Below, piece after piece: positions 1-5,826 of a stretch of 5,826 nucleotides of DNA. The position numbers and the translations under genes were made by a program. The notes below the pieces were generated by a model that saw nothing but the letters and a program-made list of their open reading frames with translations, made no database searches and was not told where the DNA came from. Numbering within the stretch: position 1 is the stretch's first letter; each line of letters starts with the position of its first letter. Origin of the DNA: an uncultured Collinsella sp. (GTDB lineage: Bacteria; Actinomycetota; Coriobacteriia; Coriobacteriales; Coriobacteriaceae); the NCBI GenBank assembly GCA_902495265.1, contig CABUWR010000092.1, forward strand, positions 1-5,826. The letters run 5' to 3'.

Positions 1-2
1 AT

Positions 3-332
3 TGGCTTCAATACGAGCTGACGGACCCCTTCAATTCGGCCAAGCCCATACGAACGGACTTTGCCTGGGAGCGCCAGGCGCGGGAACTCACGCTGGGCGA
101 GCTCGACGGGCTCATCAAATATACCGACCAGACCATGTTGGCCGGACGCACCACCGCCGAGGCGCTCGTTGCCGAACGACAGCGCGAGGCGCACCTATCG
201 CTCTACGGTCATCCTCTGCTGCGCTTTACCATAAACGAGGTCCGCTCGGCAGGAATGCTCGCCAAAAAGCTGCAGACGGCAGGCATCCGGCAGACCGCGC
301 TGCCGACGTGGCTCAACGACGTGGAGCTGTAG
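3..332 (+). CDS. C-terminal 109 residues of an unrecognised protein (5' end outside window)
   Basis: The frame is open from the left edge to a TAG at 330-332, so only the C-terminus is present. It reads as ordinary globular, soluble protein: mixed charged and hydrophobic residues, an amphipathic helical stretch around ELTLGELDGLIKYT, and a tail with HPLLRFTINEVRSAG and an end at LPTWLNDVEL. There is no cysteine, no membrane segment and no signal. Codons mostly end in G or C, and the composition is balanced. The overlapping frame-2 reading is instead rich in Arg, Ala, His and Gly, as shadow frames are in GC-rich DNA. The in-frame ATG at 135 could be a start, but natural-looking sequence continues upstream without a break, so I treat it as internal. 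I do not recognise the family and assign no function. The gene converges on the minus-strand operon, with about 540 bp between the stop codons. Confidence 0.6.
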   Translation, partial: WLQYELTDPFNSAKPIRTDFAWERQARELTLGELDGLIKYTDQTMLAGRTTAEALVAERQREAHLSLYGHPLLRFTINEVRSAGMLAKKLQTAGIRQTALPTWLNDVEL

Positions 333-404
333 GAGCTGCTAGGCCGCGCATCGCCGGATCGCACCCCCCCTATCTGGGCCGCGTTTTCCCAACGGCCACG
401 CCAA

Positions 405-772
405 CGGAAAGCGCGTCCCAGTCTGGACGCTCAAAACGGGATGCACTTTCCGGATGGCGGGCCTAGTGGAAACGGCGTCCCGGAATCCGGCCTCGGAACG
501 GGTCGTGCTTTCCGGTTGAGTCCTTCAGCGGAAACTGCATCCCGGAATAAACGCTCAAACTGGGACGCAGTTTCCGCTGAGGTTCTATCCGGAAACCGTG
601 TCCCACTCTGAGCGTCAATTCTGGGATGAACTTTCCGCCTGAGGGTTCAGCCGGAAACGGCATCCCACTCTGAAGCGAAATTCTGGGACGCAGTTTCCAT
701 TTGAGGCCTCTACCGGAAAACGAATCCCATTCTGAGCGTCGAATCCGGGACACAGTTTCCGCTCCAAACAAA
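405..772. repeat. Tandem array of six ~62-bp units, each an imperfect palindrome
   Basis: Units begin with (C/T)GGAAA at 405, 467, 529, 590, 652 and 714, giving spacings of 62, 62, 61, 62 and 62 bp. Each unit has a left arm close to CGGAAACNGCRTCCCA, about 17 nt of middle, then a right arm close to TGGGAYGCAGTTTCCG, which is the left arm inverted. A 13-15 nt linker follows, often containing TGAG. Right arms lie at 437-452, 499-514, 561-576, 622-637, 684-699 and 746-761. Units 3-5 are closest to each other and share middle and linker sequence; units 1 and 2 have drifted most. A probable worn right arm (TGGGCCGCGTTTTCCC, 375-390) sits 62 bp before that of unit 1, so the array may once have been longer. 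The remaining stretch at 333-404 shows nothing clear. A 62-bp period does not keep a reading frame, which argues against coding. The architecture resembles REP/BIME-type extragenic palindromes; the family is not identified. Confidence 0.85.
529..576. repeat. Best-preserved hairpin of the array (unit 3)
   Basis: Left arm CGGAAACTGCATCCC (529-543) pairs with right arm GGGACGCAGTTTCCG (562-576) at 14 of 15 positions, around an 18-nt loop. It is the clearest single inverted repeat in the array and would fold in RNA from either strand, since neither side carries a long T tract. The 561-576 right arm can also pair with the left arm of unit 4 (590-605) at 14 of 16 positions across a 13-nt loop. Two mutually exclusive hairpins are therefore possible. 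Confidence 0.8.
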
Positions 773-801
773 AGGCCCCGGCTCGCGATGGAGCTGGGGC
801 C
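766..801 (-). terminator. Rho-independent terminator of the minus-strand operon
   Basis: Read on the minus strand, GGCCCCAGCTC (801-791) pairs with GAGCCGGGGCC (784-774) over 11 positions, ten Watson-Crick and one G-U, around a 6-nt loop. TTTTGTTT (773-766) follows directly. It sits 70 nt past the TAG of the xanthine dehydrogenase-like gene, the expected place for the operon end. Read on the plus strand, the stem is followed by AAAGGCG with no T tract, so it should work mainly in the minus direction. The 802-870 stretch between stop codon and stem shows nothing convincing. Confidence 0.9.
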
Positions 802-870
802 AAAGGCGCAGCGTATGTAGTTGATGCTGAGCGCGAACGGCCCATCAGCAATGGCCGCCCACGCTCTACC

Positions 871-3648
871 CTACCCGCGGTGACGGGCGCGGCTGTACGG
901 CGTATCCACCATGGGCAGATCCGGACGCAGCTTGCCGTCGAATGCGCGATAGGCGTTCTGTACGGCGGGCGCCGTGGGGATCGTGGCGATCTCGCCGATG
1001 CCCTTGCCGCCATATGCCACGGGCAGCAGCTCGTCCTTCTCCACGTAGATGGCGTGGATATCCGGAATCTCAGGCGCACGGAACAGCCCGAGCGTACCGT
1101 ACCTTGCCTGGGGCACGCAGTCCTTGAGCGGCCAGTCCTCGGTAAGCGCATAACCCATACCCATGAGCACGCCGCCTTCAATCTGACCCTGGATGGAGAT
1201 GGGATTGACCACCTTGCCGGAATCGTGCGCGGCATAGATCTCGCTCACGCGGCCGTCGTCGTCCAAAATGACCACATGCGTGGCAAAGCCGTAGCAGATG
1301 TGGCTCTTGGGGTTGGGAACGTCGGCGCCCAGCTTGTCGGTCGGCTCCAGGTACACGTAGCCAAACTCGCATCCTTCGAGCGCCTTGATGGCGGCCGCGG
1401 GATCCTGAGGATGCATGCCCTGGCCGGCGACGAGCTCCTGTGCGCGCAGCTGATAGGCGTGACCGTCGTCGTACTCAATCTTGACGCCGTCGCCATGCGC
1501 GCTCACGGGAGCATCGGGGGCAGGCTTGCCGGCCTCGATGCCAACCATGGCATCGCGCAGCAGGAAAGCGGCGCCGCGCACGGCCTCGCCGGTCACGACC
1601 GTCTGACGCGAGCCAGACGTGGTGCCGGAGTCGGGAGCGTTCTCGGTGGAGCACTCGCCGTTGGCGATGCAGCGAAGCGGCAGACCGCAGGCCTCGGCAA
1701 CGTCCTGCAAAAAGACGGTGTTGCAGCCCTGGCCGATGTCGGACGTGGCGGCATAGACCACGGCCACGCCGTTCTCGACGCGAATCTTGCAGCGGCCGGC
1801 ATCGGGCAGGCCCACGCCCACGCCGGCGTTCTTCATGGCGCAGGCAATGCCGGCGTGTCCGGGATGCGCATAGTAGGCATCCTTGACCTCGAGCAGCGTC
1901 TCCTTAAGCGCCGTGGAGCAATCGGCAATCTGGCCGTTGGGCAAAACCTCGCCCGGCTCGATGGCGTTACGGTAGCGGATCTCCCACGGATCCAGGCCGA
2001 CCTTCTCGGCCAGCAGGTCGATCAGGCTCTCGAGCGCAAACTCGGACTGACACACGCCAAAGCCGCGGTACGCACCGGCGGGCGGGTTGTTGGTGTAGTA
2101 GCCAAAGCCGCGAATGTCGGTGTTCTGGTACTTGTAGGGGCCGACGGCATGCGTACAGGCGCGCTCGAGCACCGGACCGCACAGCGACGCGTAGGCGCCG
2201 GTATCGAAGTTGATCTCGCAGTCCAGGCCGGTAAAGTTGCCCTCGGCGTCGCAGCCCAGCGTAAAGGTGCCGTCCATGGCATGGCGCTTGGGATGGAACG
2301 CGAGCGACTCGGCACGCGTGAGCCTACACTTCACAGGACGCTGGAACTTATATGCGGCGAGCGCGGCCAAGTGCTGGATGGACACGTCCTCCTTGCCGCC
2401 AAAGCCGCCGCCCACGAGCATGGTCTCGACGACCACGCGCTCGGGCTCGTTGTCCCAGCCAAACATGTGGGCACACTCTTTGCGCGTATCGTAGGCACCC
2501 TGATCGGTCGACTGTACCTTGACGCCGTTCTTGTACGGGTAGGCGACGGCGCACTCGGGCTCCAAAAAGGCGTGCTCGGTAAAGGGCGTGGTAAAGCGCT
2601 GCGTCACGGTGAATGCGCTCTCCGCCAGCGCCTTGGCGGCGTCGCCACGCGTCACGTGACGGCTCTGGCATACGTTGTCCTTGAGCTCCACCGTGTTGCC
2701 AAAGGCAAAGAAGCTGTCGTGCAGGCGCGGGGCGTCGGCAGCCCTGGCCTCGGCGATGTTGCGCACGGGCTCCAGCGGCTCGTATTCGATCTTAACGAGC
2801 TTCTTGGCCTTCTCGAGCGTCGCCTCGTCCTCGGCGACCACCAGCACAATGGCATCGCCCACGCAGCGGGTGATATCGCCCGCCGCGATCATGACGTCCC
2901 AGTCCTGGATAAGGTGGCCGACTTGGTTGACCGGCACGTCCTCGGCGCGCAGGATGCCCACCACACCGGGCAGGGCCTCGGCCTTGGAGGTATCGATGGA
3001 GAGCACGCGGGCGCGCGGATACTTGGAGCGCACGGCGCTGGCATAGGTCAGGCCCGGCTGATCGAGCTCATCGATGTCGTCGGGATACTTGCCCTCGCCG
3101 AGCACCTTCTTGCGCACGTCAATACGGAAGGCGCGCTTGCCCACGCCGTAGTCGTCGCCGCGCTCCAAGTCCTCGTCGATCTGTTTTTCGCCGCGGAGCA
3201 CCGCGGCTGCCAGCGAAATGCCCTCAATAATCTTCTTGTAGCCGGTGCAGCGGCAGACGTTACCGCGAATGGCGTACTTGATCTGCTCCTCGGTGGGTTC
3301 GGGGTCCTCGGCGATGAGCGCCGCACCCGCCATGACCATACCGGGGATGCAAAAACCGCACTGCACGGCGCCCACGGCGCCAAAGGCGTACACAAAGGCC
3401 TCGCGCACGTCCTCGGGCAGACCCTCGACGGTCACGATGTCGCGGCCGGCGGCAAGGGCGGTGGTCAGCACGCAGGCCTTCACAGCCGCACCGTCCACGT
3501 GGATGGTGCAGGTACCGCACGCGCCCTCGGAGCAGCCGTCCTTGGCGGAATGGATATGCAGGTCGTCGCGCAGGTAGCGCAGCAGCGGTTTATTTTGGGT
3601 CGTCGTGCGCTCGATGCCGTTAACGGTAAAAGTGAATTCCCGTGCCAT
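871..3648 (-). CDS. xdh: Selenium-dependent xanthine dehydrogenase-type molybdenum hydroxylase (fused [2Fe-2S] and Mo domains)
   Basis: This 925-aa cytoplasmic protein belongs to the xanthine oxidase family. Residues 1-75 form a plant-type [2Fe-2S] ferredoxin domain (Cys39, 44, 47, 59). Residues 80-150 form the second, helical [2Fe-2S] domain (QCGFC at 96-100, CRCTGY at 132-137). From about 178 come the hammerhead and the two molybdopterin domains. Remembered bovine enzyme landmarks can be matched: GGGFGGKE with Glu420 (bovine Glu802), LERA with Arg496 (Arg880), AYRGFG with Arg528/Phe530 (Arg912/Phe914), and GKGIGE with Glu886 (Glu1261, the catalytic base). The N-terminal style (KDGCSEGACGTC, AVQCGFCIPGMV) fits the selenium-dependent group (the TIGR03311-like set, by memory), whose selenium is a labile Mo ligand rather than selenocysteine; no in-frame UGA is needed. 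There is no FAD domain between the Fe-S and Mo parts, unlike eukaryotic XDH. It is last in the operon, 12 nt after the polyferredoxin. A purine substrate is likely; other N-heterocycles are possible. Confidence 0.9.
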   Translation of the reverse strand: MAREFTFTVNGIERTTTQNKPLLRYLRDDLHIHSAKDGCSEGACGTCTIHVDGAAVKACVLTTALAAGRDIVTVEGLPEDVREAFVYAFGAVGAVQCGFCIPGMVMAGAALIAEDPEPTEEQIKYAIRGNVCRCTGYKKIIEGISLAAAVLRGEKQIDEDLERGDDYGVGKRAFRIDVRKKVLGEGKYPDDIDELDQPGLTYASAVRSKYPRARVLSIDTSKAEALPGVVGILRAEDVPVNQVGHLIQDWDVMIAAGDITRCVGDAIVLVVAEDEATLEKAKKLVKIEYEPLEPVRNIAEARAADAPRLHDSFFAFGNTVELKDNVCQSRHVTRGDAAKALAESAFTVTQRFTTPFTEHAFLEPECAVAYPYKNGVKVQSTDQGAYDTRKECAHMFGWDNEPERVVVETMLVGGGFGGKEDVSIQHLAALAAYKFQRPVKCRLTRAESLAFHPKRHAMDGTFTLGCDAEGNFTGLDCEINFDTGAYASLCGPVLERACTHAVGPYKYQNTDIRGFGYYTNNPPAGAYRGFGVCQSEFALESLIDLLAEKVGLDPWEIRYRNAIEPGEVLPNGQIADCSTALKETLLEVKDAYYAHPGHAGIACAMKNAGVGVGLPDAGRCKIRVENGVAVVYAATSDIGQGCNTVFLQDVAEACGLPLRCIANGECSTENAPDSGTTSGSRQTVVTGEAVRGAAFLLRDAMVGIEAGKPAPDAPVSAHGDGVKIEYDDGHAYQLRAQELVAGQGMHPQDPAAAIKALEGCEFGYVYLEPTDKLGADVPNPKSHICYGFATHVVILDDDGRVSEIYAAHDSGKVVNPISIQGQIEGGVLMGMGYALTEDWPLKDCVPQARYGTLGLFRAPEIPDIHAIYVEKDELLPVAYGGKGIGEIATIPTAPAVQNAYRAFDGKLRPDLPMVDTPYSRARHRG

Positions 3649-3660
3649 GGTGATTCCCTT
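3649..3660 (-). promoter_or_regulatory. Ribosome binding site in the 12-nt gap before xdh
   Basis: The minus strand reads AAGGGAATCACC and then ATG. The purine run AAGGGA sits 6 nt before the start, which supports the ATG at 3648. The whole gap between the TAG of the polyferredoxin gene (3663-3661) and this ATG is 12 nt, which leaves no room for a separate promoter and suggests coupled translation. Confidence 0.65.
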
Positions 3661-4140
3661 CTACACGCCGGCGGCGATGCCGGTGCGGTCGTGGATGGCG
3701 CCATGCGGGCAGACGACGGCGCACATGCCGCACGACAGGCAGTCCGCGCCGTCGATATGGGCGCAGTTGTCCTCGATGCGGATAGCGCCGGCAGGGCACT
3801 TTTTAGCGCACATGCCGCAACCGATGCAGCTCGTGTCGCAGATCTTGCGGGCAATGGCGCCCTTATCCGTGTTGTTGCAGCGCACCAGGATGTTCTGGTA
3901 GCCGGGAACGAAAGCAATCACGCGCTGCGGGCACGCCATGCCGCACAGGCCACAGCCCGTGCACTTGGAGCGGTCCACGCGGGCGACGCCGTCGACCAGC
4001 GCGATGGCACCGTGGGGGCAGGCCGTAACGCAGGCGCCACAGCCAATGCAGCCTTCGCTGCAGCGGGCGTCGCCGCCTGCGGAGGCACAACCGCTTCCAC
4101 AGGCAACGTAGGCCACGTGATGTTGAATAGCTTTGGCCAT
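3661..4140 (-). CDS. RnfB-like soluble polyferredoxin with four [4Fe-4S] motifs
   Basis: A 159-aa electron carrier with four CxxCxxCxxxCP motifs: Cys31-34-37-41, Cys60-63-66-70, Cys105-108-111-115 and Cys134-137-140-144. These make two tandem 2[4Fe-4S] ferredoxin domains. The two halves match in register with a shift of exactly 74 residues, including extra cysteines 14/88 and 27/101, so the protein is an internal duplication. Phrases such as GCIGCGACVTACPHGAI, then VDGVARVD, then CTGCGLC, and CNNTDKG before the third motif, resemble the C-terminal Fe-S part of RnfB. The RnfB membrane anchor is absent and there is no signal peptide, so it should be cytoplasmic. It starts 11 nt after the stop of the YgfK gene and ends 12 nt before xdh, in the same operon. 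The ribosome site is weak (AGGCGAG overlapping the upstream TAG), suggesting coupling. The likely role is electron transfer between the hydroxylase and the YgfK flavoprotein; this is inference from context. Confidence 0.88.
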   Translation of the reverse strand: MAKAIQHHVAYVACGSGCASAGGDARCSEGCIGCGACVTACPHGAIALVDGVARVDRSKCTGCGLCGMACPQRVIAFVPGYQNILVRCNNTDKGAIARKICDTSCIGCGMCAKKCPAGAIRIEDNCAHIDGADCLSCGMCAVVCPHGAIHDRTGIAAGV

Positions 4141-4151
4141 AAGAGACTCGC

Positions 4152-5826
4152 CTATTTCTTAAGAAGGTACGAATAGTTGTCGCGCACGGCCCTGATGGTC
4201 AGGCGGACGGCCTCGGGCAGACCGGTGTTGACGGCATCGACCGAGACGGTGCGGACCGTGCCGGCGACGCGGACCTTAAAGTGGTCCTCGTCCACGGCCA
4301 GGAAGCCCTCGTTCTCGGAGTTCTCCATGTCCTCCTCGCTCCAGAACAGGGTGAGCTTGTCCTTGTAGGGACGGCCCTCCTGGTAGGGGCAGAACACGGC
4401 GCAGTTGCCGCACTCGTTGCACATGCCGTCGACGTGGACGACCTGATGCTTGGCCAGGCCCGGCACCTTAATGGCCACGTTGGCGCGGTTGGGGCACACG
4501 TCGCAGCAGACCTCGCACACCGAGCCGCAGCCCAGGCAGCGGGTCTTGGTGCAGTTGCCCTTGTCGCGGCACAGCGACCCCTTGCGCTCGTAGCAGGTGT
4601 CCTCGCGGCCAGCCTGCTCGTTGCAATCGGCGTACTTGTTAAAGTCCACGCCGGCGATGGCGCGGGCGACTTCGCCGGCGTCGGCGATGGCCTCGACCAC
4701 GGTAGCCGGACCGCGGCGACAGTCGCCCGCAGCCCAGACGCCCTCGACACCGGTGGAGGTGGCGGCAAGGCGGCCGCGACGGTCGTGCTCAACGCCCGCG
4801 GCGTCGTACAGGCTGGCATCGATGCCCTCGCCCACGGCGCAGATCACCGTGGTGGCGGGAAGCTCGACGGTCTCGCCCGTGGCGACGGGGCTGCGACGGC
4901 CGCTTGCATCCGGCTCGCCAAGTTCCATAACATCGCAGGTCAGCACGGCGCCGTTGAGTGCCTTGGGCGCCAGCAGCTCGCAGAACTCAACGCCGTCGGC
5001 AAGAGCAAGATCGAGCTCTTCCTCGTCGGCGGGCATCTGCTTCTTGGTGCGGCGATACACCAGGCGCACGTTCTTCACGCCTGCCAGGCGCTTGGCCACG
5101 CGAGCCGCGTCCATGGCGGTGTTGCCAGCGCCAATGACCACGACGTCCTCGCCCAGCTCGAGCTTCTCGCCCTTCTTGGCGGCCTCGAGGAACTCCAGCA
5201 CATCGAGCTCGGCGCCCTTGCCCAGGCCCGCCGAGCCGGGCATCCAGGCACCGGTGGCCACGACCACGTCGGTAAAGCCCTGGGCCTTGAGCTCGTCAAT
5301 GGAATCAACGCGGGCATTGAGCTGCACCTTAGCACCAAAGGCCAGGCAGAGCTCTGCGTCGTGGGAGATATCGTCGCTGGCGATACGGAACTCGGGGATG
5401 ACGTGACGGACCACGCCGCCAAGCGAATCGCGGGCCTCAAAGATGGTGACGGGCACGCCGGCGCGCGTCAGGAAGAACGCCGTCGCCAGGCCGGCCGGGC
5501 CGCCGCCGATAACGGCAACGTTGTGCTCGCCGTCGTTGGCGATGGCCTGAGCGCGCAGCTTGGGCAGCACGGCGGTCATGGCCTCGCGGGCGGCCTTGAG
5601 CTTGCTGGCGCGGATCTGGGCGCCCTCGGGCTCGTAGAATGCGCGCTCGCAGGCACGACCGCAGGGATGCGGGCAGATGGTGCCGGTAATGAACGGCAGG
5701 GCGTTGCGCTCGATGATGATGTTGAGCGCATCCTCGTAGCGGCCCTCGTCAACAGCCGCCAGGTAGGCGGGAATATCCTGCTGGATAGGGCAGCTCGTAC
5801 GGCACGGCGTCGTAAAGCAGTCGGAA
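4152..5826 (-). CDS. ygfK: YgfK-type iron-sulfur flavoprotein (putative selenate reductase / urate-degradation subunit), N-terminus missing
   Basis: The frame stays open to the window edge, giving at least 557 C-terminal residues; E. coli YgfK is about 1030 aa, so roughly half is outside. The ATG at 5579 is internal, because the coding above it is canonical. Counting from the first visible codon: residues 1-82 form a GltD/dihydropyrimidine-dehydrogenase-like [4Fe-4S] helical domain (CRTSCP, then DIPAYL, then CPHPCGRAC). The FAD Rossmann motif GGGPAG is at 107-112, with FEARDSLGG just after it. A second dinucleotide motif, GAGNTAMD, is at 232-239 for NAD(P)H. YRRTKKQMPADEEE follows, then AAGDCRRGP of the FAD fold. 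The tail is rich in cysteine: four extra Cys, then CLGCGSVCEVCCDVCP and CNECGNCAVFCP. This order (glutamate synthase small-subunit core plus C-terminal ferredoxin-like tail ending KPYKDK-like) is the YgfK pattern. It is the first visible gene of the operon. A cytoplasmic NAD(P)H-linked electron transfer role is likely; the substrate is not shown by the sequence. Confidence 0.88.
   Translation of the reverse strand, partial: SDCFTTPCRTSCPIQQDIPAYLAAVDEGRYEDALNIIIERNALPFITGTICPHPCGRACERAFYEPEGAQIRASKLKAAREAMTAVLPKLRAQAIANDGEHNVAVIGGGPAGLATAFFLTRAGVPVTIFEARDSLGGVVRHVIPEFRIASDDISHDAELCLAFGAKVQLNARVDSIDELKAQGFTDVVVATGAWMPGSAGLGKGAELDVLEFLEAAKKGEKLELGEDVVVIGAGNTAMDAARVAKRLAGVKNVRLVYRRTKKQMPADEEELDLALADGVEFCELLAPKALNGAVLTCDVMELGEPDASGRRSPVATGETVELPATTVICAVGEGIDASLYDAAGVEHDRRGRLAATSTGVEGVWAAGDCRRGPATVVEAIADAGEVARAIAGVDFNKYADCNEQAGREDTCYERKGSLCRDKGNCTKTRCLGCGSVCEVCCDVCPNRANVAIKVPGLAKHQVVHVDGMCNECGNCAVFCPYQEGRPYKDKLTLFWSEEDMENSENEGFLAVDEDHFKVRVAGTVRTVSVDAVNTGLPEAVRLTIRAVRDNYSYLLKK

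Noticed and set aside
2..466. A 154-codon plus-strand frame at the left edge
   Set aside because: It overlaps the more protein-like frame ending at 332, is rich in Arg, Ala, His and Gly, and runs on into the repeat array. It looks like a shadow frame.
463..771. A 102-codon minus-strand frame across the repeats, and a longer overlapping one (615-1235)
   Set aside because: They read through tandem units whose 62-bp period shifts frame at each copy. The peptide echoes (SGMPFP, SGMQFP) come from the DNA repeat itself. There is no ribosome site, and the longer one runs into xdh in the wrong frame and through the terminator.
405..772. CRISPR array
   Set aside because: The similarity runs through the whole 62-bp unit including middle and linker. 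There are no unique spacers of constant length between identical repeats, copies are quite diverged, and no cas gene is nearby.
802..870. Second hairpin around CGGCCCAT and ATGGCCG (839-856) as another terminator
   Set aside because: The stem is short and imperfect and has no T tract on either strand. The terminator at 766-801 is enough to explain the operon end.
871..3648. Selenocysteine in the selenium-dependent hydroxylase
   Set aside because: The reading frame has no internal UGA. Known members of this family carry selenium as a labile cofactor ligand, so no selenocysteine signal is expected.
880..4176. A 1098-codon open frame on the plus strand
   Set aside because: It is antisense to xdh and the polyferredoxin and in codon register with both. 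It stays open only because those genes avoid TTA, CTA and TCA codons. Its translation is low-complexity (Gly, Ala, His, Val, Leu rich) while the minus strand encodes complete, motif-rich families.
5577..5579. ATG at 5579 as the start of the YgfK gene
   Set aside because: Upstream codons remain open to the edge and encode the typical cysteine-bearing helical domain (CRTSCP, CPHPCGRAC) that precedes the FAD fold in this family.

Overview
The window looks like part of a chromosome from a high-GC anaerobe. The best guess is a Coriobacteriia gut bacterium of the Collinsella type. That guess rests on protein style (soluble polyferredoxin, YgfK flavoprotein and fused Mo/Fe-S hydroxylase in one cluster), strong GC-ending codon use and remembered similarity. 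It has not been tested by a search.

Layout. Positions 3-332 (+ strand) hold the last 109 codons of a protein I do not recognise. Positions 333-870 contain no believable gene. They hold a degenerate entry stretch (333-404), six tandem copies of a ~62-bp element built from inverted arms (405-772), a strong intrinsic terminator for the minus strand (766-801) and a plain 3' untranslated stretch (802-870). From 871 to the right edge, three minus-strand genes are packed with gaps of 11 and 12 nt and form one operon. In transcription order they are: a YgfK-type iron-sulfur flavoprotein (4152 to beyond the window, N-terminus missing), a 159-aa RnfB-like polyferredoxin with four [4Fe-4S] motifs (3661-4140), and a 925-aa fused [2Fe-2S]/molybdopterin hydroxylase of the selenium-dependent xanthine dehydrogenase type (871-3648).

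How the genes may work together. The hydroxylase should oxidise (or, run in reverse, reduce) a purine-like heterocycle at its molybdenum centre and pass electrons through two [2Fe-2S] clusters. It has no FAD domain, and no separate FAD subunit gene is visible. The co-transcribed polyferredoxin and the FAD/NAD(P)-binding YgfK protein are the obvious candidates to carry electrons to or from NAD(P)H. YgfK-type proteins are linked to anaerobic purine and urate breakdown in gut bacteria and were earlier annotated as putative selenate reductase subunits. The substrate cannot be read from this sequence.

The least explained item is the hairpin-forming tandem array at 405-772. It lies between convergent genes and directly behind the operon terminator.
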